Assembly (NCBI RefSeq): GCF_000317895.1
Contig: NC_019567.1
Location: forward strand, 868,001-932,000
Direction: 5' to 3'
DNA from: Bdellovibrio bacteriovorus str. Tiberius
GTDB taxonomy: Bacteria > Bdellovibrionota > Bdellovibrionia > Bdellovibrionales > Bdellovibrionaceae
Length of the DNA: 64,000 bases
This document shows positions 27,997 to 34,459 of the stretch, piece by piece. Under the pieces are notes generated by a model that made no database searches, was not told where the DNA came from, and saw only the letters and a program-made list of their open reading frames with translations. The stretch's first letter is position 1. Every line of letters starts with the position of its first letter. The position numbers and the translations under genes were made by a program.

Positions 27997-28740
27997 TTAG
28001 AACTTAGAGATTTGATCAACGTATTCCGGGTGATCAATGAATGGATTGCGGTTGCCTTGAATTCTTTCAATGGCATTGTTGCGTTCCAATTCTGACTGGT
28101 CGACAGGATCCAGCTTGTTCCAGCGGCGAAGAGTCGCTTCCTGTGCCGCAGGGATTGGGAAGTCATAGCGAACCGCGAAGTAGAAGATCGCTCTGGCAAC
28201 ATTGCCTTTGTGTTTTACAGGTGGTTCAAAAACCAGATCGCTGCCACCGCCGCTGCCCAGTTTGGATTCTGTGGAAATGTCCTGTCTTTGTTCATCAAAG
28301 CATTTTGGCGTGTTTTTGATGGTGCCCACGTCACCAAACGCAAAATTGCCGCGCATGGAATTGGCTCTGGAATCAGACGGGTAAAGGTGGTGCAGGTCTG
28401 CTTTGCCTACGTTGAAATAGTGGCGTCCCTTGAACCAGGATTGTGCAACTGTGTGTTCAACGTTGATGATCATGGAAGAAGGTTCTTTTCTTGGGCCCAC
28501 GCCGTTACCCAGATGGGTTTTACCATATGGTGTGGAGCAGTAGACTTCGTCGATGGCATAAGAGCCGTCGGTCAGTCGGATCAGAGCTACGTTGCCAAGC
28601 AGCTCTACTTGGGCTTTGTCATAAGAAATTGGATCGTGCTTGGAAATGACGTCTTTTTTTAGATCGCTGCGAAGGTCGGCTTTGGCAGCAATAGAAGTTA
28701 AAATTAGTGCAGCAGATAGCAAAATGAATGATTGGCCCAC
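27997..28740 (-). CDS. endonuclease I family secreted nuclease
   Basis: A 247-residue exported nuclease. The start is a GTG at 28740 with a strong AAGGGGG site, giving a signal peptide (VGQSFILLSAALILTSIAAKA). The catalytic region is VEHTVAQSWFKG followed by KADLHHLYPSDSRANSMRGNFAFG, the endonuclease I (EndA/Vvn-type) beta-beta-alpha metal site with its catalytic His. It probably degrades DNA in the periplasm or outside the cell; in a predator it would help use prey DNA, which is inferred. Confidence 0.9.
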   Translation of the reverse strand: MGQSFILLSAALILTSIAAKADLRSDLKKDVISKHDPISYDKAQVELLGNVALIRLTDGSYAIDEVYCSTPYGKTHLGNGVGPRKEPSSMIINVEHTVAQSWFKGRHYFNVGKADLHHLYPSDSRANSMRGNFAFGDVGTIKNTPKCFDEQRQDISTESKLGSGGGSDLVFEPPVKHKGNVARAIFYFAVRYDFPIPAAQEATLRRWNKLDPVDQSELERNNAIERIQGNRNPFIDHPEYVDQISKF

Positions 28741-28966
28741 AGTTCCCCCTTGTAGACACGAGACGAGTATCAAAGGGGTGTAAACGTTTCAATCTTGAAA
28801 GGTTCGATGCCTTGGCGCGGCAGAGGATAAAGACGGATTCCTGACAATTCCTATTCCCAAGCCATCAGTCATTATGATCGTGAAACATATGAGGTTTAGT
28901 ATTGTCGGAAGGCGCATTGTGGTTCACGTTGCGCTTTCACATGCATTAAATAGTAGGAGCTGCCTC

Positions 28967-29629
28967 ATGCGTTCTTTTGTCATTGCGGTTGTTATTTTCT
29001 TTGCGACAACCTTCGCCCATGCAGAAACTTTCGTGGAATTCATCGTCGTCGGCAAAGTGTGGCCTGAACACAAGTGGGGCCACGTTTCCTTGCGTGTGAA
29101 AGATGCGGAAACAGACTTGGTTTTTGATTTTGGTCGTTATGGCCGGATGTGGGGGCTGTTTAATTCGCAGGGTGAGGCTATTTTGCGCGTCTGGAAAAAT
29201 GCACGCAGTCACCTGGAGGCGCAACAAGAGGGAGGACCTGTTATTCGTGCGATTCGCTTCCCGGCAACATCGACCCAGGCTCAAGGTGTGCTGAAGTATT
29301 TTGAACGTATCGCGGGAACAAGGCTTTACCATCGGTCTGTAGATGCGGATTGGTACCATATTAGCAGCACGACTTTTCATCCAATCAATAACAATTGCGT
29401 CACTATGGCGATCAAAGGCTTCATGAATGGATTGCCCACAATCAACGTCAATCGCAGTTCATATGCAAAGGGCGACGGTCTTTACATGTGGGCTCGGGGT
29501 AAAGCCAGAGGGAGTTCTTATAACTCTTCAACAAAAACCTGGAAGCATATCTGGTGGCCCCAGGATCTTTTGACGCTCTTGCAGAGGGAATACGTGGCCA
29601 AGGGGCTGGCTGTGGGGAAGGTTTACTGA
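28967..29629 (+). CDS. secreted DUF4105-like protein with His/Cys pair
   Basis: A 220-residue protein. The ATG at 28967 (GTAGGAG site) gives a signal peptide (MRSFVIAVVIFFATTFAHA). The mature part has KWGHVSLRV, VFDFGRYG and, 90 residues later, NNNCVTMAIKGFMNG. These His and Cys positions match those of the DUF4105 protein at 3196 (FGHTFLRI and ENCSYRIL), so it is likely a papain/NlpC-like amide hydrolase in the envelope. No partner gene is evident. Family assignment is by motif similarity only. Confidence 0.65.
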   Translation: MRSFVIAVVIFFATTFAHAETFVEFIVVGKVWPEHKWGHVSLRVKDAETDLVFDFGRYGRMWGLFNSQGEAILRVWKNARSHLEAQQEGGPVIRAIRFPATSTQAQGVLKYFERIAGTRLYHRSVDADWYHISSTTFHPINNNCVTMAIKGFMNGLPTINVNRSSYAKGDGLYMWARGKARGSSYNSSTKTWKHIWWPQDLLTLLQREYVAKGLAVGKVY

Positions 29630-29648
29630 AGCCGCCAGTTCTTTGAAT

Positions 29649-29843
29649 CTATTTATTCTGCTTAAAGATCTCGTCGATATTGGCGTGAAGCTTTGAGGTC
29701 AGGCTTTCCATCAGCGTCTTCGTGAAATCCTCAAGCGTGTCAGCGGATTCAAAGTTTTCTTCAAGCAGTTCGGCTTCTGCTGTCAGTTGTTCAGAGGCCT
29801 CTGTTGGCGCAGTTTGATTTTTTGGATCTTGAGACTGAGGCAT
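29649..29843 (-). CDS. small acidic protein of unknown function
   Basis: A 64-residue acidic, Glu/Thr-rich protein, not recognised. The first 20 residues are polar and likely disordered; the rest is predicted helical by its heptad pattern (TLEDFTKTLMESLTSKLHANIDEIF), possibly a coiled coil. A TCAGGAG site precedes the start. It lies downstream of tRNA-Pro on the same strand, but the tRNA terminator separates them. Cytosolic. Confidence 0.55.
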   Translation of the reverse strand: MPQSQDPKNQTAPTEASEQLTAEAELLEENFESADTLEDFTKTLMESLTSKLHANIDEIFKQNK

Positions 29844-29857
29844 AATTACTCCTGAAA

Positions 29858-29892
29858 CGAAAAAAGCCTTTTGAGTTCATCAAAAGGCTTTA
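29858..29892 (-). terminator. terminator after tRNA-Pro
   Basis: On the minus strand, AAAGCCTTTTGA pairs with TCAAAAGGCTTT around a 5-base loop, followed by a run of T. It is the third hairpin downstream of the tRNA. Confidence 0.85.
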
Positions 29893-29915
29893 ATAAAATT
29901 CAAACTTTAGGTCCT

Positions 29916-29975
29916 ACTTCGGTGAAGCCGAAGTGCAGACAGCCATTTTTCCCAGCCAAAGGCTGGAGAGAAAAA

Positions 29976-29978
<3 letters not shown>
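29916..29978 (-). other. two hairpins in the tRNA-Pro 3' trailer
   Basis: Hairpin A: CCATTTTT (29943-29950) with AAAAATGG (29971-29978) and inner CCAGCC/GGCTGG with an AAA loop; the encoded CCA end of the tRNA is part of the outer stem. Hairpin B: ACTTCGG (29916-29922) with CCGAAGT (29928-29934). Both precede the terminator. Confidence 0.6.
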
Positions 29979-30052
<74 letters not shown>

Positions 30053-30065
30053 ACAGAGTCAGAAA

Positions 30066-30093
30066 ACTACATAATCCCTAGGCCAGTTGTCAA
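30066..30093 (-). promoter_or_regulatory. promoter for tRNA-Pro
   Basis: A consensus TTGACA (30093-30088 on the minus strand), then 16 bases and TGTAGT (30071-30066), about 14 bases before the tRNA 5' end. Confidence 0.55.
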
Positions 30094-30134
30094 ACTACTA
30101 GATTCTAACGCGTAATATTAGTACCCTTTTTTTC

Positions 30135-30797
30135 ATGGAAAACTTTCTGAACTCTTTGCCGAAGCCTGTTCTTGCCATTTTGGTCCTGGTGGTTGCCATC
30201 ATCGCCTTCATGATCATGAGCCCGCCTCATTCGGTCTGCGACACTCAAGCCGACGCGTTCAAGGAGTTGCAAAAAGGCAACATCTTCCCAACAGACTACA
30301 AGAAATCCAAAATTCCGCCGACCGTCGTGCGCGCCAAAGAGGCTTGTCAGCTGGGGAACAGTGCGGGGTCCTGCTATGAATACTTCACCATTCTGCGCGA
30401 GGTGGCTGAAGGTGTCGGCAAAGCCTCTGCCGAATGTACCTCCCAGTTGTATGGGATTAACGAAGTTCGTTCCAACTTGAATGATGGGATTGAATTGATG
30501 GCGCGTTTGGCCTGGGGAACCAAGCCTCCGGAAATGGGGCTTGAGCGTTTTGGATGGATGCAAGATGCCGAGATCGCGATCTTCTGTCGTTTGAAGAACA
30601 TCTATACTCGGGCTAACGGGGAAGAGGCGTGGACGAACTTCCGTAAAAAAGTTTATGAAAAATTCCCGGGCGAAGAACTGCCGCCGTCCGCGGATCCGGC
30701 TCTTGTTGCTGTCGAGCCTCGTAAGGCCACGCAGGTTCTTTCAGAGCAGGATATCTGGAATCGCAGTTTGTTCTCGGTCCGTTGCGAGGTCTATTAA
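30135..30797 (+). CDS. membrane-anchored protein of unknown function
   Basis: A 220-residue protein with one N-terminal transmembrane segment (LAILVLVVAIIAFMIM) and a soluble remainder outside the membrane, with six cysteines between VCDTQ and VRCEVY (among them AKEACQLG, GSCYEY, AECTSQ and IFCRLK). The domain is mostly helical and not recognised. No clear ribosome site precedes the ATG (upstream is CCCTTTTTTTC), so expression may be weak. The C-terminal end is tail to tail with the next small gene, overlapping it by a few bases. Confidence 0.7.
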   Translation: MENFLNSLPKPVLAILVLVVAIIAFMIMSPPHSVCDTQADAFKELQKGNIFPTDYKKSKIPPTVVRAKEACQLGNSAGSCYEYFTILREVAEGVGKASAECTSQLYGINEVRSNLNDGIELMARLAWGTKPPEMGLERFGWMQDAEIAIFCRLKNIYTRANGEEAWTNFRKKVYEKFPGEELPPSADPALVAVEPRKATQVLSEQDIWNRSLFSVRCEVY

Positions 30798-31000
30798 AGC
30801 GACACCACCTCCAGGGACTTCCAGCGAGGTTTTTTGTCGCGGTATTCAAGTTGTCCATACATAGCGAACTGTTCGTCCTGGGTGTTCTGAAGCAGGTAAC
30901 CCAGGGCCTGGATCTTTTGCAGGCTCCATTCGGCCGGATTCAGGCCAAAAGATTTCAGTTCAGTTTGCAGTTTCAAAAGTTTCAATTCGTTGGTTTCCAT
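30794..31000 (-). CDS. small conserved-looking cytosolic protein
   Basis: A 68-residue protein, not recognised. It starts METNELKLLKLQTELKS, a helix rich in Leu and Lys, then has aromatic residues near the C-terminus (YGQLEYRDKKPRWKSLEVVSL). A strong TAAGGGGGC ribosome site before the start and a coding-like composition support it as real. Its stop overlaps the 3' end of the membrane-anchored gene on the other strand. Confidence 0.6.
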   Translation of the reverse strand: METNELKLLKLQTELKSFGLNPAEWSLQKIQALGYLLQNTQDEQFAMYGQLEYRDKKPRWKSLEVVSL

Positions 31001-31145
31001 TTAAGCCCCCTTAAAAGGTTTCGTTGTTCGGATAACCCCTATTGCAAGGCGGTTGCCGGACAGTTCGGCCTTCAAATCAAAATAAACGGGTGCTGGGCAT
31101 GCTTCCCCCTTGAGTTGTCTGCGGGGGTGGACTAGCTTCTTGGAT

Positions 31146-31538
31146 ATGAGACGAAATGCTTTTCTAGGATATTTGATAGCAGAAGTGATTGTGATCCTGG
31201 CAGTAATGGCCTTGTTCAGGGGCATCCCTGATCGTCAGATTGCGGCGACCCTGGCGGGGGTTCTTTTTGTGATGCTGCCAGTCATTTTAATGGTGATGGA
31301 GTACCGTCGGGCGGAGCTGGGTCAGTTTGTTTGGTTCGTGGTCGTTATGCAGTTCTGGACCCTGTTTGCGTTACCTATATTAGGTATCAGGCTGATGAAC
31401 TGGGGCGTGCCGTTTGAGCAGCTGTCATTTATAGGTATTCCGGGGCCGGTGCTGCACCAGTGGTCGAGTAAAAGTTACATGCTGATGATGGCGGCGACGG
31501 TCTGGAGCTGGTGGAAAGTCAGCCGGGAGAAGGCTTAA
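31146..31538 (+). CDS. small integral membrane protein
   Basis: A 130-residue protein with about four transmembrane helices (YLIAEVIVILAVMALF; IAATLAGVLFVMLPVILMVM; FVWFVVVMQFWTLFALPILG; MLMMAATVWSWW). The family is not recognised. The ATG at 31146 gives the basic N-terminus MRRNAF; a TTG 36 bases upstream is an alternative. A strong terminator follows. Single gene. Confidence 0.7.
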   Translation: MRRNAFLGYLIAEVIVILAVMALFRGIPDRQIAATLAGVLFVMLPVILMVMEYRRAELGQFVWFVVVMQFWTLFALPILGIRLMNWGVPFEQLSFIGIPGPVLHQWSSKSYMLMMAATVWSWWKVSREKA

Positions 31539-31543
31539 AACGC

Positions 31544-31573
31544 AAAAAAGCCGGTTTTCACACCGGCTTTTTT
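31544..31573 (+). terminator. Rho-independent terminator
   Basis: AAAAAAGCCGG pairs with CCGGCTTTTTT around an 8-base loop; it can work in both directions between the membrane protein and rpsR. Confidence 0.9.
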
Positions 31574-31614
31574 GTCTTCCCAATCAGGAAATCAGTACTC
31601 TTATTCGTTTCGGA

Positions 31615-31884
31615 TTAGATCTCGAAAGGAACTGGAGAGATTGCTTCTGCTCTATGGAATGTATCGAAAGAGTCAGAACCAGATGGCAATAGAGCCAAGT
31701 TACGAGATTTCTTAACTGCTGCTGCTACTCTTTTTTGTTGAGCAACGGACAATTTAGAGATTCTGGATGGAGTGATTTTACCACCGTCACCAATGAAACG
31801 AGTCAAAGATGCTGGATCTTTGTAATCGAATACGTGGTCACCAGAGAATTCCTGACGGTATTTGCTACGTGTTGTCTTTTTCAT
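31615..31884 (-). CDS. rpsR: 30S ribosomal protein S18
   Basis: An 89-residue S18 (bS18), a platform protein of the small subunit that contacts S6. Hallmarks are FDYKDPASLTRFIGDGGKITPSRISKLSVAQQKRVAAAVKKSRNLALLP, close to the family consensus. In most bacteria rpsR lies with rpsF and rplI; here it is alone and divergent from rpmB, with overlapping promoters. A TAGGATAG site precedes the ATG. Confidence 0.97.
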   Translation of the reverse strand: MKKTTRSKYRQEFSGDHVFDYKDPASLTRFIGDGGKITPSRISKLSVAQQKRVAAAVKKSRNLALLPSGSDSFDTFHRAEAISPVPFEI

Positions 31885-31926
31885 TACTATCCTACTTTCG
31901 ATTTCCTGTTGGTTAGCGAGTTCTTG

Positions 31927-31955
31927 TGTATACGAGAAAAAACAGTTGCCATCAA
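31927..31955 (-). promoter_or_regulatory. promoter for rpsR
   Basis: Minus strand TTGATG (31955-31950), exactly 17 bases, then TATACA (31932-31927), about 42 bases before the rpsR start. Its -35 box overlaps that of the rpmB promoter by two bases. Confidence 0.7.
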
Positions 31956-31974
31956 GTGTCTTTTTACTTTATAT
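31946..31974 (+). promoter_or_regulatory. promoter for rpmB-rplX
   Basis: Plus strand TTGCCA (31946-31951), exactly 17 bases, then TTATAT (31969-31974). The leader of about 100 bases contains a small GC hairpin (GCGCC/GGCGC near 31997-32011). Confidence 0.65.
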
Positions 31975-32078
31975 GGTTGTTTCTTGTTTTTCGCGCCAAT
32001 AGGCGCCAACCCAGACTTGTAGCTAGTTTTAAGGCATCCGAAGGGGTGCCCTATGTAAGAGAGCCAGAGGAGCTTAGA

Positions 32079-32366
32079 ATGAGCAAATGTGAAGTAACCG
32101 GAAAAGGTCCAGTTGTTAAAAACTTGGTATCCCACTCCAACATTAAAACAAAATCAACTGCTCTACCAAATGTTCAGAAAAAACGCATCTTTAGCCGCGT
32201 TTTGAACCAAATGGTAAGACTTTCAATCGCAGCTAGTGCTATCCGTGATATGGAGCACGTAGGTGGTTTTGATAATTTCATCCTTAATCAAGACGATTCC
32301 AAGCTTTCTAAAAGAGCTTTGACCGTTAAGATGAGAATCAAAAAGAAAATTTCTTCTAAGAACTAA
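32079..32366 (+). CDS. rpmB: 50S ribosomal protein L28
   Basis: A 95-residue L28 (bL28), a large-subunit protein near the E site. It begins SKCEVTGKGPVVKNLVSHSN and continues with LPNVQKKR and LTVKMRIKKKI, matching the family. Only one cysteine remains, so it is the non-zinc form. An AGAGGAGC site precedes the ATG. It is followed 15 bases later by an L24 gene rather than the usual L33 gene. Expressed from a promoter that overlaps the divergent rpsR promoter. Confidence 0.95.
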   Translation: MSKCEVTGKGPVVKNLVSHSNIKTKSTALPNVQKKRIFSRVLNQMVRLSIAASAIRDMEHVGGFDNFILNQDDSKLSKRALTVKMRIKKKISSKN

Positions 32367-32381
32367 TTAAGGTTGGCCACA

Positions 32382-32642
32382 ATGAAATTGAAAATCAAAA
32401 AAGGCGCGACAGTACAAGTTATCACAGGCTCTGACAAAGGTAAGAAGGGCACTGTTATCGCTGTAGACGCTACTGCAATGAAAATCCAAGTTCAAGGTGT
32501 GAAAGTACAAACACACTACGATAAAAAAGACGGTCTTTTGAAAAAAGAAGGCTTCATCGACTACTCCAACGTGAAGTTGGTAGAAGCTGCTTCTAAAGAG
32601 AAGAAGACTTCCAAAAAGGCTACTAAGTCTAAGTCCGCTTAG
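32382..32642 (+). CDS. rplX: 50S ribosomal protein L24 (KOW protein)
   Basis: An 86-residue KOW-domain protein matching L24: MKLKIKKGATVQVITGSDKGKKGTVIAVD, then VQGVKVQTHYDK and FIDYSNVKLV. L24 starts assembly of the 50S subunit on 23S domain I. The last 17 residues are Lys/Ser/Ala-rich. It is unusual to find it outside the S10/spc operon; whether a second copy exists there cannot be seen from this window. Cotranscribed with rpmB, 15 bases apart. Confidence 0.85.
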   Translation: MKLKIKKGATVQVITGSDKGKKGTVIAVDATAMKIQVQGVKVQTHYDKKDGLLKKEGFIDYSNVKLVEAASKEKKTSKKATKSKSA

Positions 32643-32651
32643 TCTTAAAGT

Positions 32652-32701
32652 CCGGTCCGTCGCATAGATTGACCGGGCAAAGTTTGCCTAAGACAAAGTC
32701 T
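32652..32701 (+). other. three tandem short hairpins after rplX
   Basis: CCGGTC/GACCGG (32652-32657, 32671-32676), GGCAAA/TTTGCC around one base (32676-32688), and AGAC/GTCT (32691-32701). There is no T-run, so this is not a standard terminator; it may protect the 3' end or be a processing site. Confidence 0.4.
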
Positions 32702-32814
32702 AAATTTGGTCCTTAAGGCGATCTCTTCGTTTTAGTCTCTTACATAGCTGCGTAAAATCTAAGTTGGGTTTAGAAACATTAATTTCGCCCCACTTGTTAA
32801 AAGAGGAGAGCAGC

Positions 32815-33168
32815 TTGAAACAGGACCAAATCTCTAAAGCAAAAAACATAAAAGCACTGTTGTCGGCGACGATCACGGTGCTTTTTTTTTCGTCTTTCAG
32901 TCACGCGGCTGAATTAGGGGAGTCTCTTGTTCTTTGCAAAAGCAACAAGACGGTTCGCACTCTGCGTGTGGAAATTGGCACTGATCAGATCTGCCGCGCG
33001 ATCTACACAAAACAAGGTGTGGATGAAACCATCGGCTCTGGACAAAATCATCAGTCCTGCCATGACTTCGTAACAAATGTCCGAAAAAATCTGGAAGAAG
33101 CCAAATGGAACTGCCGCGAAGTTAAAGAGGCGCGCACTTCCAATGTTCTGATTAACAGCGAAGATTAA
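32815..33168 (+). CDS. secreted four-cysteine protein, TTG start
   Basis: A 117-residue protein, not recognised. The best start is TTG at 32815, preceded by AGAGGAGAG; no ATG is suitable. A basic N-terminus precedes the hydrophobic export segment (ALLSATITVLFFSSFSHA). The mature part has four cysteines (LVLCKS, QICRA, QSCHDF, WNCREV) spaced for two disulfides. The nitrilase gene begins 10 bases after the stop, so both may be on one message. Confidence 0.65.
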   Translation: MKQDQISKAKNIKALLSATITVLFFSSFSHAAELGESLVLCKSNKTVRTLRVEIGTDQICRAIYTKQGVDETIGSGQNHQSCHDFVTNVRKNLEEAKWNCREVKEARTSNVLINSED

Positions 33169-33178
33169 GAGGTCCCTG

Positions 33179-34009
33179 ATGAGTTCAGAGTTGGTTGTCG
33201 CAGCAGTGCAAATGACTTCGGTCGATGATGTAACAACCAACGTGGCTCAGATGGAAGAGCTCTTGAAAGAAGCCTTCAAAACCGCGCAACCGCGCTTTGT
33301 TTCTTTCCCTGAAAACTGCCTGTATTTGCGTCTGAAAGAAGGCGAAAAGATCGAGGGGCTTACTCTCAGTCATCCGGCCTTTGCGCGTCTTTCCGAGCTG
33401 GCAAAACACTACAATACTTATCTGCACCTGGGTTCGATTCCTCTGTATCTTGAGGGGCATCTTTACAATTCCTCGACGCTGATCACTCCGGAAGGGGAGG
33501 TTCAGCCCACGTATCAGAAAATGCACTTGTTCGACATCCAGCTGGAAGGTCAGGAACCCATCCGTGAATCCGACGTATTTCGCCATGGTCAGACTCCGCA
33601 TGTGATCGAAATCGACGGCTGGAAGGTTGGCGAGGCGATCTGTTATGACGTGCGTTTTGCTGAGCTGTTTTCCCAGTACGCCCGTCGTGAAGTGGATGTG
33701 ATTTTGCTGCCGGCGGCGTTCCTGGTAAAAACCGGCGAAGCGCACTGGGAAATTCTGCTGCGCGCCCGTGCGATTGAGAATCAATCTTATGTGATTGCTG
33801 CTGCTCAAGGGGGCACCCACACGGGGCTTCGTGGTGGTACGCGGGAAACCTATGGTCACAGCCTGATTATCGATCCTTGGGGGGCTGTTGTGGGCCAGGT
33901 GGAAAAGCGTCAGCCCGGGGTGACGATCTCTAAATTCACACGTGAGCGGATCGATTCTGTTCGACGCCAAATACCGATGAAGTTCCATCGCCGCCTTCCC
34001 GTAGGTTAG
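33179..34009 (+). CDS. carbon-nitrogen hydrolase (nitrilase superfamily, Nit1/Nit2-like)
   Basis: A 276-residue amidase. The Glu-Lys-Cys triad is seen as E45 in FPENC, Lys in YQKMHLFD and Cys in AICYDVRF. RARAIENQSYVIAAAQGG and GHSLIIDPWG are typical of the Nit branch, which removes deaminated glutathione or alpha-ketoglutaramate as metabolite repair. That fits a glutathione-using organism, in keeping with adhC-fghA. Cytosolic. The ATG at 33179 follows AAGAGGTCC. Confidence 0.9.
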   Translation: MSSELVVAAVQMTSVDDVTTNVAQMEELLKEAFKTAQPRFVSFPENCLYLRLKEGEKIEGLTLSHPAFARLSELAKHYNTYLHLGSIPLYLEGHLYNSSTLITPEGEVQPTYQKMHLFDIQLEGQEPIRESDVFRHGQTPHVIEIDGWKVGEAICYDVRFAELFSQYARREVDVILLPAAFLVKTGEAHWEILLRARAIENQSYVIAAAQGGTHTGLRGGTRETYGHSLIIDPWGAVVGQVEKRQPGVTISKFTRERIDSVRRQIPMKFHRRLPVG

Positions 34010-34048
34010 GTGTTTACCCCCTCGAAAAACATGGGCTGGGCCGCGCCA

Positions 34049-34074
34049 GAGTTCTGGACTGAAAACCAGAATTC
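34049..34074 (+). other. hairpin of unknown role
   Basis: GAGTTCTGG (34049-34057) pairs with CCAGAATTC (34066-34074) with one G-U. No T-run follows. It lies between the nitrilase gene and the next promoter and may act as a weak terminator. Confidence 0.4.
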
Positions 34075-34088
34075 CTGCACTATTTCTA

Positions 34089-34118
34089 ATGACAACTTTC
34101 TCAGTTAGCTTTTAATAT
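34089..34118 (+). promoter_or_regulatory. promoter for the small secreted protein gene
   Basis: ATGACA (34089-34094), 18 bases, TAATAT (34113-34118), about 31 bases before the start at 34150. Confidence 0.45.
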
Positions 34119-34149
34119 GCGCGCGAAGCGCGGAAGACAGGAGCGGGTT

Positions 34150-34407
34150 ATGATCCGAGTTTTCTTATGTTTGTTTCTGCTATCCTCAGTAGGTGTTCAA
34201 TTTGCGCACGCGCAAGACGCCACGGGAATTCAGACGGAGCCTCAGTACGATGAGGCTCGTGAAGCAGAGATTGCGATGAAGGCCAAGAAGCGCCTTTATC
34301 CCGGGGGACGGGATGAAGAAGAGCTGAAGGTTCAGTCCCAACTGGCCACTCCGGCGCGCAAGCTGGCTCCGCAGGCGGAAGTCAAAGACGAGTCGATGGA
34401 AGAATAG
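34150..34407 (+). CDS. small secreted charged protein
   Basis: An 85-residue protein, not recognised. The ATG at 34150 (ACAGGAG site) gives a signal peptide ending SVGVQFAHA. The mature 60 residues are highly charged and probably disordered or helical (YDEAREAEIAMKAKKRLYPGGRDEEELK). No cysteines. It sits upstream of the ETF-ubiquinone oxidoreductase gene with 52 bases between them; a functional link is not evident. Confidence 0.6.
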   Translation: MIRVFLCLFLLSSVGVQFAHAQDATGIQTEPQYDEAREAEIAMKAKKRLYPGGRDEEELKVQSQLATPARKLAPQAEVKDESMEE

Positions 34408-34459
34408 GGCAAGCCAGCCCCGGGTTTCGAGTTTTTGTATTGAATTGAATGGAGAGAAT

